From contig RQOG01000006.1 in NCBI GenBank assembly GCA_003854985.1, positions 186,001-250,000 of the forward strand: a DNA stretch of 64,000 bases, written 5' to 3'. Positions within the stretch are counted from its first letter, which is position 1. The number at the start of each line of letters is the position of its first letter. This DNA is from Calditrichota bacterium (GTDB lineage Bacteria > Calditrichota > Calditrichia > Calditrichales > Calditrichaceae). The translations under genes and the position numbers were made by a program. Positions 1 to 7,764 of the stretch are shown here, in pieces. The notes below the pieces were generated by a model. That model had not been told where the DNA came from, searched no databases, and was given only the letters and a program-made list of their open reading frames with translations.

Positions 1-2
1 CT

Positions 3-662
3 ACTGTTAAAACAAGAGTTATCGGCGATAATCAGCATTTAGCCAGAATAGATCGTGAAGTCACATCCTATATAACCGGAAAAGATATTGAGAAAGCCAA
101 GGAAACAATACAAAAACAGATAAACGGCTGCGAAGCGGTTATCCTGCAGGATTATAATAAAGGATTTTTACCGGCCGAATTGATCAGGTATTCCATTCAA
201 ATTGCGACCGAAAAAGGGCTAATCATTACGGTTGATCCTAAGTTTATAAATTTCAAAGAATATAAAAACTGTACGTTGTTTAAACCGAATATTAAGGAAG
301 CTTCCCAGGCCCTGGCGCGCGTAATCAAATCCGGGGAAGAAATAAAAAAAGCAGGTTCAGACTTGCTGGAACTACTTAACACACAAAGTGTATTATTAAC
401 TCTTGGCGCTCAAGGCATGGCTCTTTTTGAAAAAAACAAAGACATGATTCATATTCCAACCCGAACCAGAAAAGTGGCCGATGTATCCGGCGCCGGAGAT
501 ACCGTTATCAGCACCATTACAGCCGCTCTGTCCGGAGGCGCGGATTATGCAGAAGCCGCATACCTGGCCAACAGGGCGGCAGGTATTGTTTGTGAAGAGG
601 TTGGAATAGTTCCGATTGAAAAAGAAATTTTGATGGATAACCTAAAACAGGGCAGTGAATGA
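3..662 (+). CDS. rfaE1: D-glycero-beta-D-manno-heptose-7-phosphate kinase, 5' end cut by the window
   Basis: PfkB/ribokinase-family kinase that phosphorylates heptose-7-phosphate at C1 for the ADP-heptose used in LPS inner core. The reading frame is open from base 3, so the N-terminus lies outside the window. The first visible residues (KTRVIGDNQHLARID) match the RfaE1 substrate-lid region. The C-terminal anion-hole and catalytic-base motif DVSGAGDTV is intact at 481-507, followed by the usual Ala-rich helix. The stop overlaps the next ATG (ATGA), so translation is probably coupled to the adenylyltransferase. In Escherichia coli the two activities are fused as HldE; here they are separate genes. 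Confidence 0.93.
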   Translation, partial: TVKTRVIGDNQHLARIDREVTSYITGKDIEKAKETIQKQINGCEAVILQDYNKGFLPAELIRYSIQIATEKGLIITVDPKFINFKEYKNCTLFKPNIKEASQALARVIKSGEEIKKAGSDLLELLNTQSVLLTLGAQGMALFEKNKDMIHIPTRTRKVADVSGAGDTVISTITAALSGGADYAEAAYLANRAAGIVCEEVGIVPIEKEILMDNLKQGSE

Positions 663-1135
663 AGGAAATCGTTTCAATCGATCAGATCACCCATGTAATT
701 GAGACTTTAAAAAAATCCGGTTATAAGAAAATCGTTTTTACAAACGGCTGCTTTGATATACTTCATCGCGGTCATGTGGAATACCTTGAAAAAGCCCGTG
801 AATTGGGCGATTTACTGGTTCTCGGATTGAATTCAGATACATCTGTAAAAAAGCTGAAAGGCCACCCAAGACCTTATGTCGGGCAGGAAGACAGGGCGTT
901 TATTTTATCCCGCTTAGAGGCTGTGGATATCGTTTGCATCTTCGATGAAGATACCCCTTATGAATTAATAAAAAGAGTGAAACCGGATGTCCTTGTTAAA
1001 GGTGGCGACTATAATGCCGATGACATTGTTGGAAATGATATTGTTATTAATCGTGGAGGCCAGGTAATTTCTCTGCCTTTTGTAGAAGGTAAATCAACGA
1101 GTTCTCTGATTGAGGAGATAAAAAACCAAATTTGA
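659..1135 (+). CDS. rfaE2: D-glycero-beta-D-manno-heptose 1-phosphate adenylyltransferase
   Basis: Nucleotidyltransferase that makes ADP-heptose from heptose-1-phosphate and ATP, the step after the kinase encoded just upstream. The protein is 158 residues, the usual length for the stand-alone enzyme. The nucleotide-binding motif FTNGCFDILHRGH lies at residues 27-39, with the typical GLNSDTSVKKLKG and DVLVKGGDY segments after it. The ATG lies within the stop of the kinase gene, which supports this start. Together the two genes imply a heptose-containing LPS and hence a Gram-negative outer membrane. Confidence 0.95.
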   Translation: MKEIVSIDQITHVIETLKKSGYKKIVFTNGCFDILHRGHVEYLEKARELGDLLVLGLNSDTSVKKLKGHPRPYVGQEDRAFILSRLEAVDIVCIFDEDTPYELIKRVKPDVLVKGGDYNADDIVGNDIVINRGGQVISLPFVEGKSTSSLIEEIKNQI

Positions 1136-1145
1136 TAGGAGAGAT

Positions 1146-2993
1146 ATGCGCAAAGCATTGATTATATATAGTATTATTTGGTTGTCCTTTAGCTGTCAGC
1201 CATCCGTTGTAAAAGAAGTCTCTGTAGCAGAGCCGAAGCCGTTACATGATTTTCCTGAAAATTTATGGATATCTAAAAAGTTCGAAACGAAAATCGATAC
1301 CATATTTAAATATCATGATACGGCGAAAGAAAAACTGGCTTGGCAGGATACATTGGGCGCAGAGATTTATTTTTCCTTAGCATTCGACCTGGTATCCGGT
1401 TTGAATGATGAAGACCGCACCACTTTACAGTATTGGGCTTATTTTGATTCTGTTTTTAAATTTATGACGGATGAATATGAGAAAATATACTTTCAGGAAA
1501 ACTTAGCGCCTGAGGCAGAAGAGATAAGGGAAGAAATCGCCGATTTTGAGGATTTTTATTTCTCGGATTCACTTTTATACAGCGATGAAACGCTCGTTGA
1601 TTCAAGTAGCGGGTTTCCAATTACATTAAATAAAAAAGTCCGGCTGGCTATCCAATATTTTCAGACTCGCGGAAGGGCTATATTCACACGCTGGCTGGAG
1701 CGCAGCGGTAAATACGAAGATATTACTAAAGCCATATTTAAAGAAATCGGTTTACCTGAAGAGCTTGTTTATGTAGCCATGATAGAGAGCGGATTTAATC
1801 CTAATGCGCGTTCCTATGCGCGGGCGGTAGGCATGTGGCAGTTTATTTCCGCTACCGGGCGGTATTATGATTTGCGCAATAATTGGTGGTTCGATGAACG
1901 AAGAGACGTAATAAAGGCCAGTTATGCGGCTGCCAGACATTTAAAAGATTTGTATGAAAGATTTGGTGACTGGTATCTGGCTTTGTCGGGATATAATTGC
2001 AATCCCAAAAAAGTTGAATACAATATGCGGTGTTACAATACCCGTGATTTCTGGCAGTTAAAAAGGCTGCCCAGACAAACCCGCAACTATGTGCCGACGT
2101 TTTTAGCCGCTACAATTATAGCTAAAAATCCGCGCCAGTTCGGATTTTATGTAGAGAAAGAAAAACCCGTTAAATTTGATTCCGTTGTCATGTCCGAATC
2201 GGTTGACCTGAATGTAATCGCCAGACTCACCGATACAACTTATTCCTGTATAAGAGATTTAAATCCTTCTGTTTTAAGATGGGTAACGCCTCCCGGAATA
2301 TCTGATTTTAATCTCTATCTTCCGGCCGGAACCAAAGAGAAATTCGAGCTTGAATATGCCGAAATTCCCGAATCTGATAAGAGATCATGGGTGCGACATC
2401 ATATAAGATCCGGAGAGACGTTGTCTACAATAGCAGCAAAATACCGAACAGATATAAATGTGATCAAATCAGTTAACAAGTTAAGAGGAGTAAGAATTAC
2501 AGCCGGGGATTATTTGTTGATTCCCGTTCCTCAGAATCACGCCCATTATTATTCATATAAAGAGCCGTATCATACCAAAACCACAAGTAAAAAAGCCGTC
2601 AGCATAACGCAGGTTCAGAATGTTCCGGGGAGTAAAAAAGTTATATATATTGTTAAGAAAGGCGATACACTAGGCCAGATTGCCGAAGATTTTAATACCC
2701 GGGCCAGTAGAATAAGATCCTGGAACGGCTTAAGATACGGCGAACATATTTATCCGAATCAAAAGCTGAATATCTGGGTGGCAGAAAATCTAAAGGAAAT
2801 GAAAGCCGAAGCAAGCAGAGAAATCTCTATTTCACAGGGTACCGGAAATAAATATTATACGGTTAAAAAAGGCGATACTTTATGGGATATATCGCGTAAA
2901 CATAATATAAGCGTGAATGATCTTAAATATATCAATAACAAACATAATTCTTCTATCCGTCCCGGTGACCGGTTAAAAGTATCCAAACATTAA
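1146..2993 (+). CDS. membrane-bound lytic murein transglycosylase with three LysM domains (MltD-like)
   Basis: Peptidoglycan-cleaving lytic transglycosylase. The N-terminus (MRKALIIYSIIWLSFSCQPS) is a short lipoprotein signal with a lipobox-like cysteine at residue 17. The SLT domain carries the catalytic glutamate in MIESGFNPNA (about E214), followed by AVGMWQFI and the YNCNPKKV segment. Three LysM modules lie at about 416-460, 499-543 and 568-612 and should bind glycan chains. The domain order matches MltD. A purine-rich GGAGAG lies just before the ATG, ten bases after the adenylyltransferase stop, so it probably shares that transcript. LPS and wall-remodelling genes sit together here. Confidence 0.92.
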   Translation: MRKALIIYSIIWLSFSCQPSVVKEVSVAEPKPLHDFPENLWISKKFETKIDTIFKYHDTAKEKLAWQDTLGAEIYFSLAFDLVSGLNDEDRTTLQYWAYFDSVFKFMTDEYEKIYFQENLAPEAEEIREEIADFEDFYFSDSLLYSDETLVDSSSGFPITLNKKVRLAIQYFQTRGRAIFTRWLERSGKYEDITKAIFKEIGLPEELVYVAMIESGFNPNARSYARAVGMWQFISATGRYYDLRNNWWFDERRDVIKASYAAARHLKDLYERFGDWYLALSGYNCNPKKVEYNMRCYNTRDFWQLKRLPRQTRNYVPTFLAATIIAKNPRQFGFYVEKEKPVKFDSVVMSESVDLNVIARLTDTTYSCIRDLNPSVLRWVTPPGISDFNLYLPAGTKEKFELEYAEIPESDKRSWVRHHIRSGETLSTIAAKYRTDINVIKSVNKLRGVRITAGDYLLIPVPQNHAHYYSYKEPYHTKTTSKKAVSITQVQNVPGSKKVIYIVKKGDTLGQIAEDFNTRASRIRSWNGLRYGEHIYPNQKLNIWVAENLKEMKAEASREISISQGTGNKYYTVKKGDTLWDISRKHNISVNDLKYINNKHNSSIRPGDRLKVSKH

Positions 2994-3042
2994 AACTGGA
3001 AAAATCAAAATTGTTTGTTTAAATTAACCGCTTTCCAAAACA

Positions 3043-3759
3043 GTGGAGGAAATGGGTATATCTGTAATATGTAAAAAGTGCGGCGCTGAAAATGACGATA
3101 ATGCAAGGTATTGTTCTCAATGCGGTAGCAAACTTCCTGTCAGGGGTAAACAACGGATAAATGCTAAAAACAGCGTTAAGACCAAATTCGTAATAAATTC
3201 TCAGCTGATAGTCGTTATTGCTTTTATTATCGCCCTTATCATCGTACTTCTCATTTTGCAGGATAATAGAAATATTTTAGAGAGTAGGCTGATTGGCGCT
3301 GGAGCTCAGACAGATCACGAACATCAGGCGAGTATTTCTCCCGGCGCTATGGAGGAAATACAGAGGTTAAAAAACAAATTATCAGAAAATGAACATGATG
3401 TGGAAACATTGATTTCTTTAGGAAATAGTTATTTTGACCTGGGAAGGTATGATGAAGCGGTCGGTTATTATAATCATGCGCTTGAGCACGATATCCAGAA
3501 CGCAAATGTGCTTATTGATATGGGCGTAGCCTATTATAATCTGGGACAGTCGGATCAGGCGGTTTTATTGATGGAAAAGGCGCTTGAAATAGAACCGGGT
3601 CATCAGCAGGGATTATATAATCTCGGTATTGTAAATTATAACGATAAAAAAAATGAGAAAGCTGTTTTTTACTGGAATAAATTGATTGAATTGTATCCGG
3701 ATTCCAGAGAAACGCAAAATGCCAGAAATCTTATTAAACAAATCAGAAATGAACAGTAA
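3043..3759 (+). CDS. zinc-ribbon, single-TM, TPR-repeat protein
   Basis: Protein of about 238 residues whose exact function I do not recognise. A CxxC...CxxC zinc ribbon sits at the N-terminus (CKKCGAENDDNARYCSQCG). A basic linker and one strong membrane helix (residues about 54-72) follow, then three or four TPR units in the C-terminal half (for example LGNSYFDLGRYDEAVGYYNHAL). Topology is probably cytoplasmic zinc ribbon and external TPRs. The start is ambiguous. GTG at 3043 gives the longest frame but has no good ribosome site; ATG at 3052 has GGAGGAA immediately before it, with unusually short spacing. It is likely a scaffold or adaptor for envelope assembly, by inference from the TPRs and from the transglycosylase upstream. 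Confidence 0.8.
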   Translation: MEEMGISVICKKCGAENDDNARYCSQCGSKLPVRGKQRINAKNSVKTKFVINSQLIVVIAFIIALIIVLLILQDNRNILESRLIGAGAQTDHEHQASISPGAMEEIQRLKNKLSENEHDVETLISLGNSYFDLGRYDEAVGYYNHALEHDIQNANVLIDMGVAYYNLGQSDQAVLLMEKALEIEPGHQQGLYNLGIVNYNDKKNEKAVFYWNKLIELYPDSRETQNARNLIKQIRNEQ

Positions 3760-3790
3760 GCTTAACCAATTAATTTAGTGGAGATACTTT

Positions 3791-3886
3791 ATGCCAAGCG
3801 GTAAAAAAAGAAAACGAGCGAAAATGTCGACGCATAAACGTAAAAAACGTTTGAGAAAAAACCGTCATAAAAAGAAAAATCGTTAA
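3791..3886 (+). CDS. 31-residue basic COX24/AURKAIP1-type (DUF1713, bS22-like) ribosomal small protein
   Basis: A very short gene: MPSGKKRKRAKMSTHKRKKR, then 11 more mostly Lys, Arg, Asn and His residues, then TAA. Well over half of the residues are Lys or Arg. Sequence and length match the bacterial AURKAIP1/COX24 C-terminal domain family, related to mitochondrial mS38 and mycobacterial bS22, which binds the small ribosomal subunit near the decoding region. GTGGAG lies seven bases before the ATG, and an intrinsic terminator follows the stop directly. It is therefore expressed as the last gene of the upstream unit or from its own promoter. Annotation pipelines often miss it because of its length. 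Confidence 0.8.
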   Translation: MPSGKKRKRAKMSTHKRKKRLRKNRHKKKNR

Positions 3887-3892
3887 ATCAAT

Positions 3893-3922
3893 AAGGTTCA
3901 TTTTCCAGATGAACCTTTTTTG
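3893..3922 (+). terminator. intrinsic terminator after the small ribosomal-type gene
   Basis: A perfect 9-bp stem, AAGGTTCAT pairing with ATGAACCTT, around a 7-base loop, followed by a run of six T. It ends only about 11 bases before the xseA start codon, so xseA must use a promoter overlapping the terminator, a very short leader, or read-through. Confidence 0.85.
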
Positions 3923-3933
3923 TTTAAAATGCC

Positions 3934-5133
3934 ATGTTACAAGCGAAAATATATTCTGTAGCAGAAGTAACCCGTACCATAAAATTACTTCTGGAAGAAA
4001 ATATTCCCACGTTGTGGATTGAAGGTGAGATATCCAATTTCAAAGCTCACTATTCAGGGCATCTTTATTTTACACTAAAAGATGAAAATGCCCAGATCTC
4101 AGCCGTAATGTGGCAATCACGCGCCAACCAGCTTCCCTTTAAAATTGAAGACGGATTAAAAATACAGGCGCTTGGTAATATCCGTGTGTTCGAGAAATCC
4201 GGGCGTTATCAGATAGATATTATAAAAATTCTGCCGGCCGGTTTAGGTCAGCTTCAGATGGAATTTGAAAATCTAAAAAAGCGCCTGGCTGAAGCCGGCT
4301 TATTTGATGAACAACATAAAAAACCTTTACCGTCTTATCCTGAAAAAATTGGTTTGATTACTTCGCCAACAGGGGCCGCTGTCCGGGATATGATTAATGT
4401 ATTGCAGAGAAGAGCACCGCATATAAATATAATTATCAGGCCAACCCAGGTACAGGGCAAAGAGGCCTATCTGGATATTGTGCGGGCGATTGAGGAATTT
4501 AATGAGTTTCAGGATGTGGATTTGCTGATTATCGGGCGCGGCGGCGGGTCAATAGAAGACCTTTGGGCTTTTAATGAAGAAGCGGTGGCGAAAGCGATTT
4601 TTAATTCAAAAATACCTGTTATCTCAGCAGTTGGGCACGAAATAGATTTTACTATCGCGGATTTTGTAGCGGATCTCAGGGCTCCCACGCCCTCAGCGGC
4701 CGCCGAGCTTGCCGTTCCGGATTATAATGAAATAAAAACTGAGATCATAAATATCAGGGAGCGAATAACATTTCTTATATCCGATAAAATAACACGATAC
4801 AGAGAAAAATTAAATCATATCCGCAGAAGTTATGGCATACGGCGTCCGGAAGATATGATGCGCCAGTATGCGCAGCATCTGGATAATATAGTTAACCGGT
4901 TTAACCAGTCATCTGTCTATTATGTGGACCAATTGAAAAGCAAAATTGATAATCTCTCCGTAAGATTGCAGAGCATTAACCCGGAGAATGTTCTCCGAAG
5001 GGGATACAGTATTACTTATTTCAACGGCAATATTATAAAAAGCGCAAAGAGGCTTAAACCAGATCAGCAAATTGAGACAAGACTTGCTGAAGGAAAAATA
5101 TCGAGTATCATTGATAAAATAGAAGGAGAGTAG
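3934..5133 (+). CDS. xseA: exodeoxyribonuclease VII large subunit
   Basis: Large subunit of exonuclease VII, which degrades single-stranded DNA from both ends. The 399-residue protein has the N-terminal OB fold (residues 1 to about 105, with IEGEISNFKAHYSGHLYFTL). The catalytic domain carries GLITSPTGAAVRDM and the glycine-rich GRGGGSIEDLWAFNEE near residues 201-216. A long coiled coil leads to the C-terminus. Length and motif order are normal. I see no Shine-Dalgarno before the ATG, and a terminator ends about 11 bases upstream, so the messenger may be nearly leaderless. The small subunit gene follows two bases after the stop. Confidence 0.95.
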   Translation: MLQAKIYSVAEVTRTIKLLLEENIPTLWIEGEISNFKAHYSGHLYFTLKDENAQISAVMWQSRANQLPFKIEDGLKIQALGNIRVFEKSGRYQIDIIKILPAGLGQLQMEFENLKKRLAEAGLFDEQHKKPLPSYPEKIGLITSPTGAAVRDMINVLQRRAPHINIIIRPTQVQGKEAYLDIVRAIEEFNEFQDVDLLIIGRGGGSIEDLWAFNEEAVAKAIFNSKIPVISAVGHEIDFTIADFVADLRAPTPSAAAELAVPDYNEIKTEIINIRERITFLISDKITRYREKLNHIRRSYGIRRPEDMMRQYAQHLDNIVNRFNQSSVYYVDQLKSKIDNLSVRLQSINPENVLRRGYSITYFNGNIIKSAKRLKPDQQIETRLAEGKISSIIDKIEGE

Positions 5134-5135
5134 CT

Positions 5136-5372
5136 TTGACTAAAAAAACCGATAGTTTCGAGAGCGCTCTTAACAAACTTGAAGAATTGGTACTGCAACT
5201 TGAAAGCGGCGAGATCGGGCTCGATGACAGTCTGAAAAAATTTGAAGAAGGTCAGGAATTGATTAAATTTTGCCTGGAAAAACTGAATAAAGCCGAGAAC
5301 CGGATAAAAAAGTTACAAAAAGATAATAACGGCAATCTGCAAACTGGTTTATTTGAGCAGGAAAACGAGTGA
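5136..5372 (+). CDS. xseB: exodeoxyribonuclease VII small subunit, TTG start
   Basis: A 78-residue helical-hairpin subunit that binds the coiled coil of XseA. The family pattern is clear: FESALNKLEELVLQLESGE, then SLKKFEEGQELIKFC. The start codon is TTG, chosen because AAGGAGAG lies five bases upstream, no ATG is available, and the family N-terminus begins here. It lies two bases after xseA, so the two are co-translated. Confidence 0.93.
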   Translation: MTKKTDSFESALNKLEELVLQLESGEIGLDDSLKKFEEGQELIKFCLEKLNKAENRIKKLQKDNNGNLQTGLFEQENE

Positions 5373-5381
5373 TAAGCTGAT

Positions 5382-6290
5382 ATGGCTGTACCAGTTAAAA
5401 TTGGGATTATTTTAAATCCGCGAAAAACTCAGGTAAAAGAACCGCTTAAAGTATTGGATAATTGGTTAAGCGGACATCATCCGGAAGCTACGTTTTCATT
5501 ATGTTGTTATGAATCTCCTTATATTGAAGATAAATATGAAAAAATACCGAAAGCGGATGAAAACTCTGTTCTAAATAAAAGCGATCTTATTGTTACGCTT
5601 GGCGGTGACGGAACAATTCTTCGTGTTGCGCATCAGATTGGAAAAGCTGAAACGCCTATTCTCGGTGTGAATCTGGGCGGACTGGGTTTTCTGACGGAAA
5701 CATCGCCCGAAACGTTTTTAGATCATCTTAAAGCATTTTTAGATAATAAATATATTATAGATTCCAGGTCTGTGCTGCAATGCGAAGTGGATAATCCTGC
5801 AGAAAGTTTTTATGCCCTCAACGATTTGGTTATTGATAAAGCGGGATTTTCAAGAGTTATTGAAATTGTAACCAGCGTGGATGGCAGATTGCTAAACTCC
5901 TATGTTGCCGACGGCCTGATTTTATCCACTCCGACCGGCTCTACCGGTTATTCTTTGTCTGCCGGGGGCCCAATCGTAATACCGGATACCAATGTTTTTA
6001 TCGTCAATCCTATTTGTCCGCATTCGCTCACGAACAGACCGGTGGTTGTTCCCGAATCAAGTGTGATAACCATTAATGCCTTCACCGAACATACTGAAGT
6101 TAATCTTTACAGAGACGGCGAAAAGATCCGCAGCTTTCCGAGCGGAACAAAATTTACCGTCAACAAAGCGGATTTTTCTATAAAACTGGTTAAAATGGAA
6201 AAGTATAATTTCTTGGACACCATCCGCAATAAACTGCACTGGGGAGAGGACTTCCGTAATAAAGAACGCTGGACTTATAATATCAAGTGA
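5382..6290 (+). CDS. nadK: NAD kinase
   Basis: ATP-NAD kinase that makes NADP. The 302-residue protein has the GGDGT catalytic motif (LGGDGTILR; Asp about residue 76), the NLGGLGFLTE segment, ALNDLVIDK, and the NAD-binding SPTGSTGYSLSAGGP motif. It starts nine bases after xseB and probably belongs to that operon. Downstream, before the convergent minus-strand gene, there is only a weak 6-bp hairpin (6293-6308), which may terminate transcription poorly. Confidence 0.95.
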   Translation: MAVPVKIGIILNPRKTQVKEPLKVLDNWLSGHHPEATFSLCCYESPYIEDKYEKIPKADENSVLNKSDLIVTLGGDGTILRVAHQIGKAETPILGVNLGGLGFLTETSPETFLDHLKAFLDNKYIIDSRSVLQCEVDNPAESFYALNDLVIDKAGFSRVIEIVTSVDGRLLNSYVADGLILSTPTGSTGYSLSAGGPIVIPDTNVFIVNPICPHSLTNRPVVVPESSVITINAFTEHTEVNLYRDGEKIRSFPSGTKFTVNKADFSIKLVKMEKYNFLDTIRNKLHWGEDFRNKERWTYNIK

Positions 6291-6366
6291 TATTTTCCTT
6301 TAGGAAAACCAGGTTTGTCCGTTTACCACCAGCCAGATAATTAACCAGTTTCCCCTGCGCGCCGCG

Positions 6367-7755
6367 TTAATAGTCCTGCATGAACGATGACGATCCGGAA
6401 CTTTTATTTATTAAATTCTGCCAGTCCGCATTTTGCAGTTCTTTCCGATAAGTTGAATGAATAAGCTGGTATTCCCCAAAGCCCGTTAAATCGGCAAAAA
6501 CAAAATACGCTCCGCCTTCCAACTGATGATACTGCCAGATAACATAGGGTAATGTGCCCATTTCATTAGGATAACGTTCATATTCATCGGGCTCGCCGTA
6601 AACCAGATATACCCTGCCCCGGTCTGTTTTCCATCCCTTTTTACCCATGTAACTGAATTTCTCATCGGCATATTGACTGCGGGCAACATATTTTATGCGA
6701 TAAACGCCGGCTTCCAGACCGGATGTTTTATCGCGATCTCTCCAGAATGTCGTTAAAAATTTACGGATTGCCTGGGCATTTTCCAGATTTTTATAAATAT
6801 CTTCTTCCTGCCGGGTGGCAATATATTTTGCCCTGGCAAATTCATCTTTTAACTCTTCCTCGGACATTTCCAGATAATAGGATGCAATTTCAGGCATTTG
6901 ATCGGGAGTTATGCCGGCCTGTACCGATTCCGGTTTATAAACATAAAACTTCTTTCTGGATTGCAGAATGGTTTCGTCTTTTATATTTTTAGCATAGATA
7001 TTCAGAAAATAATTCGATTTAGGAAAAGCCATAATATTTAATCCGCCTATTTCCGCCATTGTCGTCGATTTAATTTCTTTTCGTTTTAACGGCGCGGCTT
7101 TAATGGTGTCTCCCGCTTCACTCGTGATGGAATACATAAATTCATAATAATTTATCTCATCTTTAGAGAAGGGCAGATTATTCAGCTCCACATAATAATA
7201 CAGCATCGGGTGCAGTATATCGTAAGTGCCGGCCGGGTTCGGAATAATCCTGATATTGTTTTTCATGTAGATGGACTGGTCATTTTCTTTGGTGATCGAG
7301 GAGGATAATTCTATATCGGAAAAATAAGCCGCTTTTTGCGGTTGAATTGTAATTACATCCATGACATATTCACCGCTCAGAGAAGAGTTCTGATCTGTAA
7401 TTTTCAGATTTGCGGTATATTTTCCGTAGGGCATTTCGGTTTTAAATACATCAATAAACTGGTTATATCCGGCAACAGCAGAGGTATCTAAAGTTGAGCT
7501 TTGATAGCTGTGCGCATAGGAATTGAATAGTTTTCCGTCTTTATAGATTTCCAGAATGGTTTTAAAAGATGTCTGAAAATTCAGGCTGTCGATTTTTTTA
7601 TACCTCAGGTTACCCTGGTATACCGAAAGATAAAATTCCACGAATGATGTGGAATCAGTGCTATAGTAAGATGTATAATCTCCGGTTATCGGTAAAAATT
7701 GAAACTGAGCCATTAAAAATAAAGGAACAGCCACCAGGATAAGTATTTTTTTCAT
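6367..7755 (-). CDS. secreted GWxTD-domain protein
   Basis: A 462-residue exported protein with a signal peptide (MKKILILVAVPLFLMAQ) and a long beta-rich middle region. The diagnostic GWxTD motif near the C-terminus reads GWKTDRGRVYLVYGEPDE (start at about residue 374). This family is common in Calditrichota, Ignavibacteria, Cloacimonadota and relatives; its function is unknown. It is the last of four closely packed minus-strand genes, nine bases after smc. Its link to smc is positional only. Confidence 0.88.
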   Translation of the reverse strand: MKKILILVAVPLFLMAQFQFLPITGDYTSYYSTDSTSFVEFYLSVYQGNLRYKKIDSLNFQTSFKTILEIYKDGKLFNSYAHSYQSSTLDTSAVAGYNQFIDVFKTEMPYGKYTANLKITDQNSSLSGEYVMDVITIQPQKAAYFSDIELSSSITKENDQSIYMKNNIRIIPNPAGTYDILHPMLYYYVELNNLPFSKDEINYYEFMYSITSEAGDTIKAAPLKRKEIKSTTMAEIGGLNIMAFPKSNYFLNIYAKNIKDETILQSRKKFYVYKPESVQAGITPDQMPEIASYYLEMSEEELKDEFARAKYIATRQEEDIYKNLENAQAIRKFLTTFWRDRDKTSGLEAGVYRIKYVARSQYADEKFSYMGKKGWKTDRGRVYLVYGEPDEYERYPNEMGTLPYVIWQYHQLEGGAYFVFADLTGFGEYQLIHSTYRKELQNADWQNLINKSSGSSSFMQDY

Positions 7756-7764
7756 TGCATACCC

